Part shown: positions 10,871 to 23,735 of the stretch, piece after piece
How positions within the stretch are numbered: position 1 is the first letter of the stretch
Layout: every line of letters starts with the position of its first letter
NCBI GenBank assembly: GCA_050084985.1
Contig: JBITNC010000002.1
Location: 1,736,001-1,800,000 of the forward strand
From: Nageia nagi
Taxonomy: Eukaryota; Pinophyta
Reading direction: 5' to 3'
DNA: 64,000 bases
Program-made: the position numbers and the translations under genes
The notes under the pieces: generated by a model
The model's input: the letters and a program-made list of their open reading frames with translations, nothing else
What the model was told of the DNA's origin: nothing
The model's database searches: none

Positions 10871-12350
10871 AGGGACAATAATTTGCTTGTAATTCCCTCT
10901 TAACTTATAGATCAAGTGGTCAAAGGTGATTATTAAATTCAATTAAATGATTATTAGATCACCTCTACCTCTTTTACTTGTTAGGGATATTTATTTGGTA
11001 AAATCACTTATTTTTGGTTGCAAGGCAAGTTTCGCTTGCAATTTTTTTTACAAGATCTTATCATTTTTTTTCCAAACAAACATTAATAAGGGGTAAAACT
11101 TCAAGTTAAACCTTTTTTTTCCTATCCTTCATCTTCACAATTTAAGTTTTTTATTATTTCTTTTTAACTTAAAAAAAATACAGAGTTTACTTAATTGAAG
11201 GAGGTGTATTTTTAGGAGTTATTTTTAAAGAAAAATGTATATTCTTTTTAAAATTGTGAATCATTAAAAAAAAATAATACTAAGGAGAAGGAAATTTGTT
11301 TTCTCTAAGTATTGAAAGGACAGGAAAATTATTTTACTCCATGGTGCTTATTTTTTAAGTAAAAATTGCAATGTTTTTACATAAGTGCCTTAATATTTTT
11401 ACCTCTTGAAGAGTTAAATTTTTAAATAATTATCTTAAAAGGAAGATAATTTTTTAATTGTAGAGTTTTCTTCCCTTAGTGTATTTTTTTCTCTAGAGGT
11501 AAAATTGGCAAAGAGGGGGAATGAATGAATGCTTTTACCATGTTGGTGTAAATTATGTTCAAATGACCTTGTAGATATAATATATTACCACTGCATTTAA
11601 CAAGGTATTGAAAATGCCTAGTAAAGATATATTATTTACTTTTTTTTCTTTTCTTCTTTTAAAGGAAATAATTTTTTTATTCTCTAAGAAAAGAGGAGAA
11701 GAATTTTTTTTAGCTAAGAGGTAGGTACTTTTTTTGAGGAACTATTTTAATAAAAAGGGGGCTTTTTAAATCTTCTCTATTAAAAAAAAGGGGAGAGGAA
11801 ATTAACCCTAAGGAATTTATTTTACTTGAAATAGAGTAATTTTTAATTTTTAAAGAAAGATAGTTCTTATTTCATGGGAAACCTTCTAAAAAGGGTTAAG
11901 TGTTGGACCAAATCTTTAATGGGTCACCTAAAAAGCTCAAAAGATGACTATAAATATGAAGTTGAGTATGTTTCTCTTTGCCAAATTTGAAGTTCATAAT
12001 GAACCTTCAAACTTATATTCATTATTAAATAAAAACTATGAAGTTAAACCTTAATGGAACTTAGCACTTAGTACCATATCAATTTGAGAATAATATAATT
12101 AATTAGTTAAGTTCAAAAGATCAAGTTATGTAATATGAAGCAAATATTAATAGTATTTTTCTCAAATAACAAGATGTTATAATACTTGCACCTAAGGGTA
12201 AAACATACTCTAATGTAAAGTATCTTTGGTGACTTAGATAACTTGGTTTAACCCTAATTTATATGGATGGATGACACATTATTTTCTTTCATGTTGATGG
12301 AAGAATATCCATGTTTATGGATTTATGCCATATTGTTAATTATTTATTTA
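10871..12350. other. C interior, AT-rich non-coding
   Basis: This stretch has long poly-T and poly-A tracts and many short purine runs. I recognise nothing in it. Confidence 0.5.
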
Positions 12351-12569
12351 CAAATTGTTGGAGTAGTTAAAAGGTTCTTCCTTATCCATAATTGCAAACT
12401 ATTGGAGTGGTTAAAAAAGTTCACACTCTCCATGATTGCAAACTATTGGAGTGGTTAAAAAGTTTCATCCTTCTCCATTATTGCACATTGTTGGAGTGGT
12501 TAAAAAAATTTCCTTCTTCATAGTTGCAAATTGTTGGAGTAGTTAAAAGGTTTTCATTATCCAAAATTG
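12351..12569 (+). repeat. 43-45 bp tandem repeat, five copies
   Basis: Units start at 12351, 12395, 12439, 12484 and 12527. Each begins CAAAYTRTTGGAGTRGTTAAA (one copy begins CACA) and ends in a TCCATRATTG-like block. Short frames through it are artefacts of the repeat. Confidence 0.85.
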
Positions 12570-13552
12570 CAATTTCTTTTATGGAATTTGAATCATGTTA
12601 TTGGATTAATGCTACCTTATTCTATCATATGCATTTAACTAGTAGCATGGTCAAGTTGGCAATTTGTGGTTTATGCATCTTGACTAATGGCATAACCCAG
12701 TTTACATGTTGTGGTTTGCTCATCATCTATGCTACATATTGTTAAAGGAGAACTTAAACCTCTAAATCAAAATATTTGTAAATAGATAATAACTTATGCA
12801 TCTTTAACATGTGGCTTATGCATTTCTTTAATCTTTTTTCAATCAAGTTGGTATTTAATAATTTCTAGCATGGTTAAGGTAACATGTCATATAAGTATTT
12901 GATAGGTGAAATTTTCATCAAGGGGGAGAAAGGAAATGTTATGATATGATGACACAAGTAATGATCTAAAATTTAAAAAAAAAAGTAAAAATCAATTTTT
13001 TTATAATTATAGGTGAACATTTTATGCACTTGTAGATATTTTATATATCCTTGGTTAATAATGCATTTATGCATCACTTGGTTAAAGTGCATTTGGATAT
13101 TATGCACATTTGAATATTTATATTTAACATATGATATGATATATCAAGCCTTGTTAGTATGAAAAGTGATATTCTTAGATATCATAGTTGATGATGTATG
13201 TCATCTTTGATATTGTGTATATGTATATCTTATTGATTTTATTATAAGTTACTTTGTTAACTTATAGGTTTCTTCTAGAGATTGCAGATTACTTTAGGTA
13301 TGTAGGCTTGTGAAAAGGCTTATCATGTCAACTTGTTGGATAACTACTACTTGTACATTGAAATTATTTGTAATTAATTATTGTATTGAAAACCATTTAT
13401 TAAAATGGTTAAGTAGTTGATCCTTGTAGAACTATAAAGTTCTATTACTTCTCATAAGTTCTCATCTCCACTTGTATTATTATGAGAAAACTCTCTTACT
13501 CTTTCTCTCTTTATCTTCTCAACTCTCTACCCCAAATTGCATTAAGGGGACA
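12570..13552 (+). other. C 3' non-coding region and purine tract
   Basis: About 13260-13540 is related to the 3' end of Y and B: a GTAGGCTTGTGAAAAGG segment, TTGTATTGAAAACCATTTAT, and a pyrimidine-rich CTCTTACTCTTTCTCTC block. It ends in ATTAAGGGGACA directly before the 3' LTR. Confidence 0.7.
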
Positions 13553-14080
13553 TGTTAGAATTTATAATGCATTATTGTAAGGTCTCTTAATGTAATTCAC
13601 TTAATAATTAAGGGTATCCCTAAATACATTAAGTATTTAGTGAATATGAAAATGTAATTTTTCTACACTCCATCTCATGAGCATGCCCCTTGGGTAAAAG
13701 TGTTATGCATGTCATAAATTTGTATAATGGTTAATAAGGTGATCTAAGAGAGGATTTTGGCCTATAAATAGAGGGCCCTCTCGTTGAGATTACTACACTT
13801 AGAGAAGCATAAAAATAGCTAGTCTTATAGAGTTATTGAGATGCTCTTGTAGGATTCTTGTAAGAGAATTATTGTAGAAGAATTCTTGAGAATTTGTAGG
13901 AGAGTTCACTTATGAGAAATAATAGAAAATATGGTTCAAATGGATGTACTTCCATAATTGAAAGAACCACTATACATGCTTGAGTTCTCTTTATGTGAAT
14001 GATTTGTATTCTTAAGATTAGTAAAAGATTACATCCAAGGTGATCTTGGGTGGAGATTATGGAATATTTAAATTCCATCA
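13553..14080 (+). repeat. C 3' LTR
   Basis: This 528-bp LTR starts TGTTAGAATTT and ends AATTCCATCA. It is followed by CCACC, the right copy of the target duplication. CCTATAAATAGAGGG is the promoter-like box. Confidence 0.9.
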
Positions 14081-16762
14081 CCACCTCGAGATCAGCATAG
14101 TCATGCCCCAAAAGACTCCACCCATCGTAAAAGTGACCCATATTGAAACAATGGCCCACTTGCCTATGCAAGTTCAAATCCTACCACTCAACTAACGTGG
14201 CTACAACCAACCCACCTGTGTAGCCACATTTGAGTTTCTACCTGCTTATGCAACCATAACTATTATTCTAAACCCGCTTTGGCCATGCGTAACAACCCAT
14301 GTTTCCCCAATAGACCCCATTTTAGACCTACTTGACCCACTTCACCTCCATGACATCATCAAAACCCTCTCTACCACTACCCATCCCCAACCTCACTAGC
14401 CTCCTACAGTGCACACCCCCTGGCTCCCCCTTCTACCTTCATTAATCCTTGTAGTGGTTATAAATTAAGAGGCCATACAACCCTCATCATAGCTACATTT
14501 ACCTCATTGTATCAATAAAACTTACACCTTGTACACCACCTCCCTCCATCAACTCAAATCATACACCTCATGTAGCCCCTCATTGGCTTGCTCCTTACCC
14601 CTCTAGGCCCCACTTCTCCCACATATCTCCTAGTTAAAATAAATGGCCCAAATACCAATTTCATCTCCTTCATCTTTTGGAGGCTCCTTTTCTTGCAATG
14701 TTAAGTTTTTTTTGTTGCTTGCAAGACATTCTTCTTTGTAAGATCATCATTTACCCACCATTAAGATATTATGGTATGGAGTAGAGTAGGGCTAAAATCT
14801 TTGCATTAATTTCTTACAGGTGAAGTAATCATCAAGTTCAACATTTAATATTTTTTCAAAGCATAATCATTCCTTTAAAAATATATATATTTAAAAAATT
14901 TAAAGGGTTTTATATTTTTTTAATCTTTTTTATTCAAAAGGGGGGTCTATCATCTTAATTAAAAATTAGAGTCAATTTTTTAATCAAAAGGGGGAGATTT
15001 TTTTCTCTTAAGTATTTTATCCTTTTCTAAATTGGAGGTATATCCTTTTAACAATGTGATTAAATCAATTGTGAAATATATTTTGAAGGATAAAAGGAAT
15101 ACTTAAGTTTTTTTTTCACCTTTTATGAGGGGTGGGGTTGATTTTTTTTGTTATGGTTAAATATGATAATCTTTTCTAAGTGTTAAAGGGAGCAAGTTTT
15201 GTTTTTCCTTCCTTAGTGTTAAAATAATTTTTTTCTAAATTGCAATGAGGGAGATATTTTTTAAATACATTTTTTAATGTTGATGAAGGAGAACTTTTTA
15301 CTAGTTTTAAGTTTTTGAGTAAAAGGGAAAGATTTTTTTGTTGTTACTTAAAAATAATGAGCTCATGTTTTTTTGTAAAGAGGTCCTCTGATGCATGCGT
15401 TGCCGGGGCCGTAACTTTTGATCCGGAGGTCGTTTTGCTTCGAAATTTAAACTGTGGCTTCGTGACGAAATTCCAGTTATGGTAGTTCGCTAGAACTGCC
15501 ATACCCAAAAAATGATATTTTTAAGGCCTGATTCATCCGTCTAAGGCCTGAAAAATAGGTTTTTTTTTAAGAGCACTCCTGATTTTTTAGGCTTTTTTGC
15601 ATGTTGCGCCTTTAGTAACTCTTGTTTTTCGTCTAGTTAAGGGTGGATATTTTAGATACTGCTTAATTAGTGTAAGAGGGATGCGCATGCAAATTTTGGG
15701 CGCAATCCGACTCATTCTGGTTTTTTGTTTTTTTTGTGGCTATTTAAAGGGCATTGTATTCTCTTGGAGAGCATGTGGATTCAGGAATAAGAAGAGTATT
15801 TGTGGTCTGGATTTCTTCTGTATGTTCTGTGACTGGATTTCAATTTCTATTTTCCTGTTATAGCTGAATTCACATCATCCTCTTATTGTTAGTAACAAAA
15901 CCCATTAGACTCTTAGGTTTCAAGCTTTGGATGATGTAACATTTTTTAGCTCTTTACTTTATGTTAAGCACTTTATTTATATTATTTTTGCAAAAATTAC
16001 AAATATTGAAAGTGCACCCCCTAAAATGAACATGTTAGCACATTTTATTTTGTAACATGATTCTTTTAGGGAGCCATGAGGGGAGGAAAAGGAAGATTGT
16101 ACTTATTTATTATCCCTAATTCATTTATTTGTCTAGATATAACTTCATATAGGTGAATGAGCATATATGTAGTGATACCACATGTCTGCACATCTATTTA
16201 AGGATTATCCTAATAACTTAGGAGGACAACTTAAAACCTAATCAAGATAATAATTTGTTTGATCCAACATATGTGACATCCTTGTAAAATAGCTAGTACT
16301 CCTCCTTGAGAGTATATTACTAACCAAAGGGAACTAGTTGAGGATAATTGGTAGGAATTGGGCTCTATCATGACTTGGATTCGATCATCAAGTGTTGCAT
16401 GAGGGCATCCAAGTGAATGCCTAATTTTAAACAAGAAAACAACCTCATCTCTACCCTCTCTACTATAATGTTACTTGGTTATGAAATATATTGGATGTAT
16501 AGGATATATTATTTGATTTGATCATAACCTTTTTATTATATGAAATTTAGTAAATAATTTAAAAATGTCTTATTTATTATCTTTGGATAAAATTCAATAT
16601 GTATGGTTCATTATTTTGAATAAATTCAACATGTATGATTGATTAATTTAAACAAATTCAACATGTATATTTGATTAATTTGAATAAACTCAACATGGTT
16701 GATTAATTTTGGTTCACAAATATAACATGCTTACATTGGTTAAAAATTTCATCTTTTTGTAG
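14081..16762 (+). other. B leader, right part, ending in a splice-acceptor-like site
   Basis: This continues the B leader after C. Three parts can be seen: a C-rich stretch (14081-14640), AT-rich DNA with poly-T, and a part from about 15890 that aligns with the Y leader at 39190-39890 (AACAAAACCCATTRGACTC, GGGAGCCATGAGG, GTAGTGATACCACATGTC, GGATTATCCT). It ends in ATCTTTTTGTAG, just before the gag start, as in Y. A frame at 15597-15863 (88 codons) resembles nothing I know and I do not call it. The segment 15390-15560 is less AT-rich and unassigned. Confidence 0.7.
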
Positions 16763-16765
16763 CAA

Positions 16766-17471
16766 ATGGGAGACTCTTTTATACCCAAACACATCCAACG
16801 TAGTTCCAACTATGGTATTTTGGAACCTAGGATGAAAGCAAAGCTCCAAGCATAGAAACTATAGCAAATAGTAAATGAAAACCAAGTTTCTCTAATAGAT
16901 GAGAAGGCACTTGAGCCCTACAACACAAAGAATAGGTTGACAACCTCTATGATATTTTGTATAGTTATAGATGAAGTTCTCCTCGTGATCTCTTCTTCAA
17001 ACTCCATGAAGGAAGCTTGGGATATGATAAAGAAAATTTACCTTGACTTCAAATTCTCAAGGTGGTTCACCATACTTCAAAAATTATTGCAATAATATTA
17101 AGAGGAAAATGAAAGTGTTGTAATAAGTTGAATAAGATTATTGATCTTAGGACCCAATTTATTGGGTGTGTTTGCAACTAAATCAATAATGCATTTATAG
17201 TATTCATCATCCTTCAAAGTTTCTCTTTGAATTCAATCACTTCACAACTGTTATTGACATGAGGCTCGATGATGAAGAAGAGATGTAATCCTTGGAAAAT
17301 ATTTAAGGCTTCTCCTGAAAATGAGGAAACTTTCAATAAAAAGTTATTAATCTCCACTCCTAAAGGGCATTCTGTGACACTAGGACCAACGAAGACTTGC
17401 TTCAAAAAGAAGTTCAAAAATCAAAATAAATTTTCTCATGCTCCAAAAAAGTACTTCAAGAAAGGTGGAAA
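16766..17471 (+). pseudogene. B gag remnant
   Basis: The sequence aligns with codons 1 to about 240 of the Y polyprotein with stops and small deletions. Recognisable pieces are the start (FIPKHIQ for FVPKHIL), KEAWDMIKKIYLDFKFS for KEAWDRLKKIYLGSKFS, LITCD-type decay in the middle, and TPKGHSVTLGPTKTCFKKKFK near the end. Gag would form the capsid-like particle in the cytoplasm. The reading is cut at 17471 by the CACTA element D and resumes at 33612 at the zinc-knuckle region. Confidence 0.85.
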
Positions 17472-17506
17472 CACTACTAAATATACTTGGATTTGCATCC
17501 TTTTTT
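17472..17506 (+). repeat. D left terminal inverted repeat
   Basis: It starts CACTAC and pairs with 33577-33611. The match is strongest in the outer CACTAC and in the inner GATTTGCATCC block, with variable bases between. Sub-terminal TTTGCATC-type repeats continue to about 17780. Confidence 0.8.
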
Positions 17507-18162
17507 GCATCGAATCCTAGTGTATTTTTTTTCCATTTTTTGACATAAATTTTGATACAATTAGCAAAACTAAAGTTGCATTGATTTTTGCATCCTTTTA
17601 GGGTCCATTTTATGTCCTTTTTTGCATATTTTATGCCACTTGTTATGCCTTCCATTTGCATCAGATTGTGTCATTTTTTATGTCAAAAATTATGTTTAAA
17701 GGGGTCTATTTTTGCATTTATTTTTAGGCATTTTAACCCCCTCCATTCCTGGTGTTACATCATTTTTTTAGTCCAAAACTTGCATCATTTTTTTGAGAAA
17801 TTATTAAAAAATTAATTTTTAATATTTAATATAATTTTTTCATTTCCATTAATACACCAATCATATGTTGAAATAATACATCAATCGTACATCAAAATAA
17901 TATGTGAATCATATGCCAATTGTACAACAAAATAATACACTAATCGAGTACGATAAAATAATACATGAATCATATGCCAAAATAATATGTTAATCATATG
18001 CAAAAATATGCTAAATTATGCTAAAATATATATGCCAAAATAGAGGTCGATAAAACAATTATAACATCCACATCAAATTATATCAAAATAACAAACATAT
18101 AGACATCTAAATACGCCCAAATGATATATATATATATACATCAAAATATGTCAAAATAATAT
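17507..18162. other. D left sub-terminal region
   Basis: Repeated TTTTTGCAT and ATGCC words lie up to about 17780, then an AT-rich stretch with repeated 'aatcatatg' and 'aaaataata' words. I see no gene. The frame at 17588-17815 is made of the repeats. Confidence 0.6.
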
Positions 18163-18834
18163 TGTAGATGCCTAAATATAATTTATTATTAATTAATAAT
18201 TCATATTTATTACATTAAATAATGTTATTGTAAAAGGTTGTAAATGCACCACAAGCAATATAATAAGCAAATACCAATGTAAAAGGTGTAGATCTCAAGA
18301 ATAAATTTATCTATAAAAGAATATCAAAGAAAGATATTTGATATGAAAGTAATTCCAAGGAATGTGCCACAACTAAAATGGTATATTTAGACACCACTAA
18401 TTAACCTTGGATTTGTTATGCTCTAGTTGTAGCGATCCTATTATGTTCTTTGTGTGAGGTCAGATTCTTCATATTTCAGGTCATTAATGATGTACATTAT
18501 GCATGGTATGTTATCGTGTTTGAAGTTGGGTATATAATAATTTTTGTTTAGTTCTGTATACTTCAATTTGTGTGCATGGATCTACCTAATTCACATAGCT
18601 AACAACATCTATTTTCTATAAATTGATGGAATGGTAATTCAACTACCTAGAGCTCACTAATGATCATAAGGTAAGCATGTGACCAATCATTTTGCATGTA
18701 CTCAAAAAGATTATTCATTTATGAGGTTTATACATCCATTATAGATCATATATGGCTTGTATTACCTCAAACAATATTATATAATATAAATCATATTAAT
18801 AAATTATTTATTTAATTCGTTATTTATGGTTACA
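18163..18834 (+). repeat. E LTR1
   Basis: It starts TGTAGATGCCTAAATAT and ends TTTATGGTTACA, with the primer-binding-like TGGTGGACCTGC just after. Confidence 0.78.
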
Positions 18835-19487
18835 TTTTGGTGGACCTGCTATTTTGAAGGATTTTGTCCCTTGAGGAAAGATTTGTGCAAGATATGACGA
18901 GTTTCATTCAGATATCTCTTTTTATCCAAGCCCTCATTGTCCATTGCTTTTGTAGATTCTAATAGTGACTCTTTGGCCACTACTCTAATAGATACCAATA
19001 TCAATTTATTGGCCACTACTTTGGTAGATTCCAATATTGATATGTTGGCCACTACCTTGTAGATACCAATGGTGATTCACTACTTTAGTAGATACCATGT
19101 TGACATGGTGAAAAAGAAGATCAAAAATGAAGGAATTACCCCATCCATTAAGCGAGGAGAAGAGATTTTTTGGTTGCATCATGGGCAATGATCAAAGGAA
19201 GCCATCTGAAGAGTAGATTCAAAGATATCATCGATCCTTCAATATGAGAGTTTCTAGTGAATTCCTAGGGAAACCTTAGAATATCATCTTTCTCCATATT
19301 CTTTTTATCTTTATCACCCCATTCATGGAGCTTTCCTAGGGAAATCAAGTCAAAAAGGGGCATAAAGGAGCATCAAATCAGTAATGATCAAGAAGAATGG
19401 TTCAATTTCAATCATATATTTTTCTTCTTTAATTCTTTGGATTATGCAACTTCAATGCTTTCATTACATATCCAAAGAGGGGCAAAA

Positions 19488-20143
19488 TTTAGATGCCTAA
19501 ATATGATTTATTATTAAGTATTAATTTATATTTATTACATTAAATAATGTTATTATAAAAATGATGTAATTTCAACACAAGCAATGTAATAAGCAAATAT
19601 CAATGTAAAAGGTGTAGATATCAAGATCAAATTCATCTATAAAAGAAGATTAAAGAAATATATTTGATATGCAAGCAAGTCCAAGGAATGTGCCACAACT
19701 AAAGTGGTATCTTTAGACACCACTAATTAACCTTGGATTTCTTATGCCCTTGTTGTGGTGATCATATTATGTTCTTTGTGCAAGGTCAATTCTTCATATT
19801 TTAGATTGTTAACGATGTACATTATGCATGGTATATCTCATGTTTGAAGTTAGGTCTATAATACTCTTTATTGGTTTCATATACTTCAATTTGTGTGCAT
19901 GGATTTGCCTAATTCATGTAGCTAACAGCATCTATTTCCTATAAATTGATTTAATTGTAATTCAACTTCCTAGAGCTCATTAATTATCATAAGGTATACA
20001 TGTGACCATTAATTTTGCATGTACTCAAAAAGATCTATTCATTTATGAGTTTTATACATCAATTAGAGATCATATATGGCTTATATTACCTCAAACAATA
20101 TTATATATTGTAAATCATATTAATAAATTATTTATGGTTTATA
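19488..20143 (+). repeat. E LTR2 (shared, middle)
   Basis: It aligns with LTR1 and LTR3 throughout, with about 10-15% visible differences. The start is mutated (TTTAGATGCC). It lacks the short duplicated ATTATTTATTTAATTC block near its end. Confidence 0.75.
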
Positions 20144-20800
20144 TTTTGGTGAGCTCACTATTTCAAAAGATTTTATCCCTTGGGGTAAGATTTTGTGCAA
20201 GATATGAGGAATTTCATTCGAATCTCTCTTTTTATTCAAGACCTCATTGTATATTGCTTTTATAGATTCTAATAGTTACTCATTGGCCACTACTCTAATA
20301 GATACCATTATCAATTTATTGGCCACTACTTTGATAAATACAATATTGGTATGTTGGCCATTATCTTTTAGATACCAATGGTGATTTACTAATTTAGTAG
20401 ATACCAGTATTGACATGGTGAAAAAGAAGATCAAAAATGAAGAAGTTGCCCCCATCCATCAAATGAGGAGAAGAGAGTTTTTGGTTGCATCATGGGTAAT
20501 GGCCAAAGGAATCCATCTGGAGAGTAGATCCAAAGATATCATCGATCCTTCAAGATGAGAGTTTCTAGTGAATTCCTTAGGACACCTCAGAATATCATCT
20601 TCCCCCATATTATTTTTTCTTGATCACCCCATTCATGGGGCTTTCCTAGGGTAATTAAGTCAAAAGGGGGCATACAAGGGGCATCAAATCAACAATGATC
20701 AAATAGGAATGGTTAAATTTCAGTCATATATTTTTCTTCTTTAATTCTTTGAATTATACAACTTCAATTCCTTTCATTACATATCCAAAGAGGGGGGAAA

Positions 20801-21473
20801 TGTATACACCTAAATATGATTTATTATTAATTAATAATTCATAGTTATTTCATTAAATAATGTTATTGTAAAAAGGGTGTAAATGCACCACAAGCAATGT
20901 AATAAGCAAATATCACTGTACAAGGTGTAGATATTAAGAACAAATTCATCTATAAAATAAGATCAAAGAAATATATTTGATATGCAAGCAAGTCCAAGAA
21001 ATGCACCACAACTGAAATGATATCTTTATATATCACCAATTAACCTTGGATTTGTTATGCCCTAGTTATGGTGATCATATTATGTTCTTTGTGTGAGATC
21101 AGATTCTTCATATTTCAAGTTATTAATGGTATGTGTTATGCATGGTATTTCATCATGTTTGAATTTGGTCTATAATACTCTTCATTTGGTTCTATATACT
21201 TTGATTCATGTGTGTGGATATGCCTAATTCATGCAATTAACTACATCTATTTCCTATAAATTGATGGAGTGGTAATTCGACTTCCTATAGCTCATTGATA
21301 ATCAAAGGTAGGCATGTGACAACTCATTTTGCATCTACTCAAAAATATCTATTCATTTATGAGGTTTATACATCAGTTAGAGATCATATATTACTTGTAT
21401 TACCTCAAATAATAATATATATTATAAATCATATTAATGGATTATTTATTTAATTCATTATTTATGGTTTATA
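20801..21473 (+). repeat. E LTR3
   Basis: It starts TGTATACACCTAAATATG directly after the purine tract AAAGAGGGGGGAAA and ends TTTATGGTTTATA. The sequence after 21473 no longer matches the E interior. Confidence 0.78.
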
Positions 21474-23436
21474 GATATACATATCTATTTCAATACATCC
21501 ATATCATAAAATATATAAAAAATGATACAATGGTATTATCTACATCATAAGTAATGATAGTACTACTAGTCTCGATATCAACCTTCTCGCTAGATGAAGA
21601 CTCATTACTGGTTAAAGACTCATTATCTGATTCAATACCTAATGTAACACCTGAGCGACCAACATGACCTAATTCATTACCTAACTCATCACTAATTGAG
21701 CTATTATGATGAGTACTAGGCACTACCATCTAGGACCTATCAGCTCATCATCAAAAAAATCTTCAAATCTCACATCCCAAGTAGATGATGAATCACCCTC
21801 CTTAGATGTAGTACCCTCCTACAATACACCCTAATCCTGCAATGCCTCCACATGAAATGCGCCTCCTTGCAATACACCCCTATGATGTTGTTGCTTATGA
21901 TGCAATACCTACTTGCAAATAATAAGAAAATAAATGTTAGTGTAAGTACAATCACACTTACAAAAAATATACATCACCTACAAGAAATTCATATGCCTTT
22001 AATAATAAATAATTGAAATTATTTACACCAACATTCATCCTATCCCTCAGAGCTTGGTAACCATATTTGATGCCATATTAGTGTTCATTGTCATTAGGAA
22101 ACCAATTGAAATCTCTCAATACAAAAAAAAATAATTATTACTATATTAAAAACCATATATCTATTCATTTTCAAAAATTAAATATCAATGAAAATCACAT
22201 GTGTGGCATCTCCAAGCCTTATGCTTTCCTTTTATCCACCTTGGCTACTTTATTCAGTAGCATATTCTAAACTTTTTATGAAAATAATTAATTAGTATTA
22301 TGTTAAAAATTAATTAATCAAGTTAAAATATTAAATATCAAAGATAATATTCCATACCTTCTTATGGATGTCAACTGGTTTTTATGCTAAGTTTCTTGGT
22401 CAGGGGGATTTTTATCACTTTTCATCTGACATGATATCTAACCCTTTTCAAATTCAAGCCTACCTATTGGATCAATTTCTTCTTGCTCCATCCTTCATCA
22501 AATTAATGTTTCAAGTTTGTTATTATTATCTTTTTTTACTGCAAAAATACAAATTATAATAAATTAGTTTTAGTCTCTTGAAATATTAAATGAACAAAAG
22601 CAAAATATATATACCAAAAATTGATGCAAATAATGAAAATAAATACATACCAAAATCATCTAATTTCTTCCATAGCTTGTCAAGGGTTTCTACAAATTTT
22701 AATACTATAGCATTCATGAGAGATTTGTAATATAGTGAACCTTAAAAATAGTTGAAATCATATTAGTAAATCAATATACTTCTAATAAATATGTAAATTT
22801 ATATTTTTCAAACATAAACTATTACCATTATCATCTTCCAGGACCTCTCCATTCAACTTCACATAATAACAAGATTTTTGGAGGATTGAGTTGACATCAA
22901 TATAGATTGTTGATTCATCGACTCTATATATACATATATTGCATGGACCACATCATAATATGATTCAAAATATAAATTATAATAATTGCTCATTACTTCT
23001 TAATAAATTAACTAATTATAAATAATTACCTAAATGAGGGATTCCTTGTCTTTACAGTGTGGTAACACCACCCACTCCTCTACCCTCGTTATCCCCAAAC
23101 ATCGCCATCAACTCATCATGGCTAAATATACGTTTAGCAAATTCAACAACACCCTTTAACTTATTTTTTTATTAAAAAAATTAAATAAATAAGTGATTAC
23201 ATGTCCTAATTAATGAAATATATATAGTATAATTGGAAACTGCATTGATATTACATAATATATATGGATACTTACAAGTGGTTTTTTTTTATTTTTATAA
23301 GTTCATATTTCTCTTTTTGCATACTTTTATTTTGATTCTTTCTCTTATGTTTATCTTTGTCACCCTTCTTTCCATGTCCCATATGTGTTCAATGGTGATC
23401 ACTATAAGAAAGTAAACAAAAGTTTTAGTAGTGATG
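21474..23436. other. D interior, possible decayed coding exons on the minus strand
   Basis: Several short minus-strand frames look protein-like rather than random. One at 21490-21729 is rich in Ser, Glu and Asp. One at about 23050-23160 reads VVEFAKRIFSHDELMAMFGDNEGRG. CACTA elements often carry a second, TNPA-like gene, but I cannot match these pieces to it. AT-rich intron-like DNA lies between them. Confidence 0.35.
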
Positions 23437-23697
23437 TTAATATTATAGAATTATGAAAAACACATATCTAATTTGCATTCTACTATTATTCGCCAAACTA
23501 TTGAAGTATACAATATCAAAGATGAGAAATTAATACCCTACAAATATATGGTCAAGAAGCTTCTCAATCATTTCAATGCATATCACATAGAAAGCATTCC
23601 AATAAATTGTAATAGATGTGAAATTTCAACCAAAAAATTACAAAATGTAAAACATATGAAAGTTCAACAGAAACAATATGAAGTAGATGATCAATGA
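23437..23697 (+). pseudogene. possible RNase H-like fragment
   Basis: The frame at 23473-23697 reads TIIRQTIEVYNIKDEKLIPY and KLLNHFNAYHIESIP. This has the spacing of the plant RNase H (RVT_3-type) segment that ends the helix before the IPR motif. No catalytic Asp is visible in the fragment. It could be a captured piece or a chance resemblance. Confidence 0.3.
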
Positions 23698-23735
23698 TAA
23701 ATGTACCCTTTTGTCAACTTCAATCCAACACCATC

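Larger units (their letters stand above)
8554..14080 (+). mobile_element. C: non-autonomous Copia-type LTR element inserted in the B leader
   Basis: The target duplication is CCACC at 8549-8553 and 14081-14085. The LTRs are 8554-9067 and 13553-14080, TGTTAGAATT to AATTCCATCA. A primer-binding site TGGTATCAAAGC is at 9070-9081, and a purine tract ATTAAGGGGACA precedes the 3' LTR. The 4.5-kb interior has no gag, protease, integrase or RT that I can recognise and no frame above about 100 codons. The region just before the 3' LTR (about 13260-13540) is related to the same region of Y and B. I infer that it was mobilised by proteins of the Y/B lineage. The interior instead carries GC-rich repeats and an unplaced block (9765-10870). 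Confidence 0.87.
18163..21473 (+). mobile_element. E: small non-autonomous LTR retroelement with three LTRs
   Basis: The layout is LTR1 18163-18834, interior 18835-19487, LTR2 19488-20143, interior 20144-20800, LTR3 20801-21473. The repeat period is 1325 then 1313 bp. Each interior is only about 655 bp. It begins TTTTGGTGRRC, a primer-binding-like start, and ends in a purine tract CCAAAGAGGGG. No coding sequence is present. Flanking 5-mers AATAT (18158-18162) and GATAT (21474-21478) differ at one base. The form matches tandem TRIM-type elements, although these LTRs are longer than usual for TRIMs. Confidence 0.8.

Noticed and set aside
15597-15863. 88-codon frame in the B leader
   Set aside because: It has no recognisable domain, a hydrophobic AT-driven composition, and lies inside non-coding leader.
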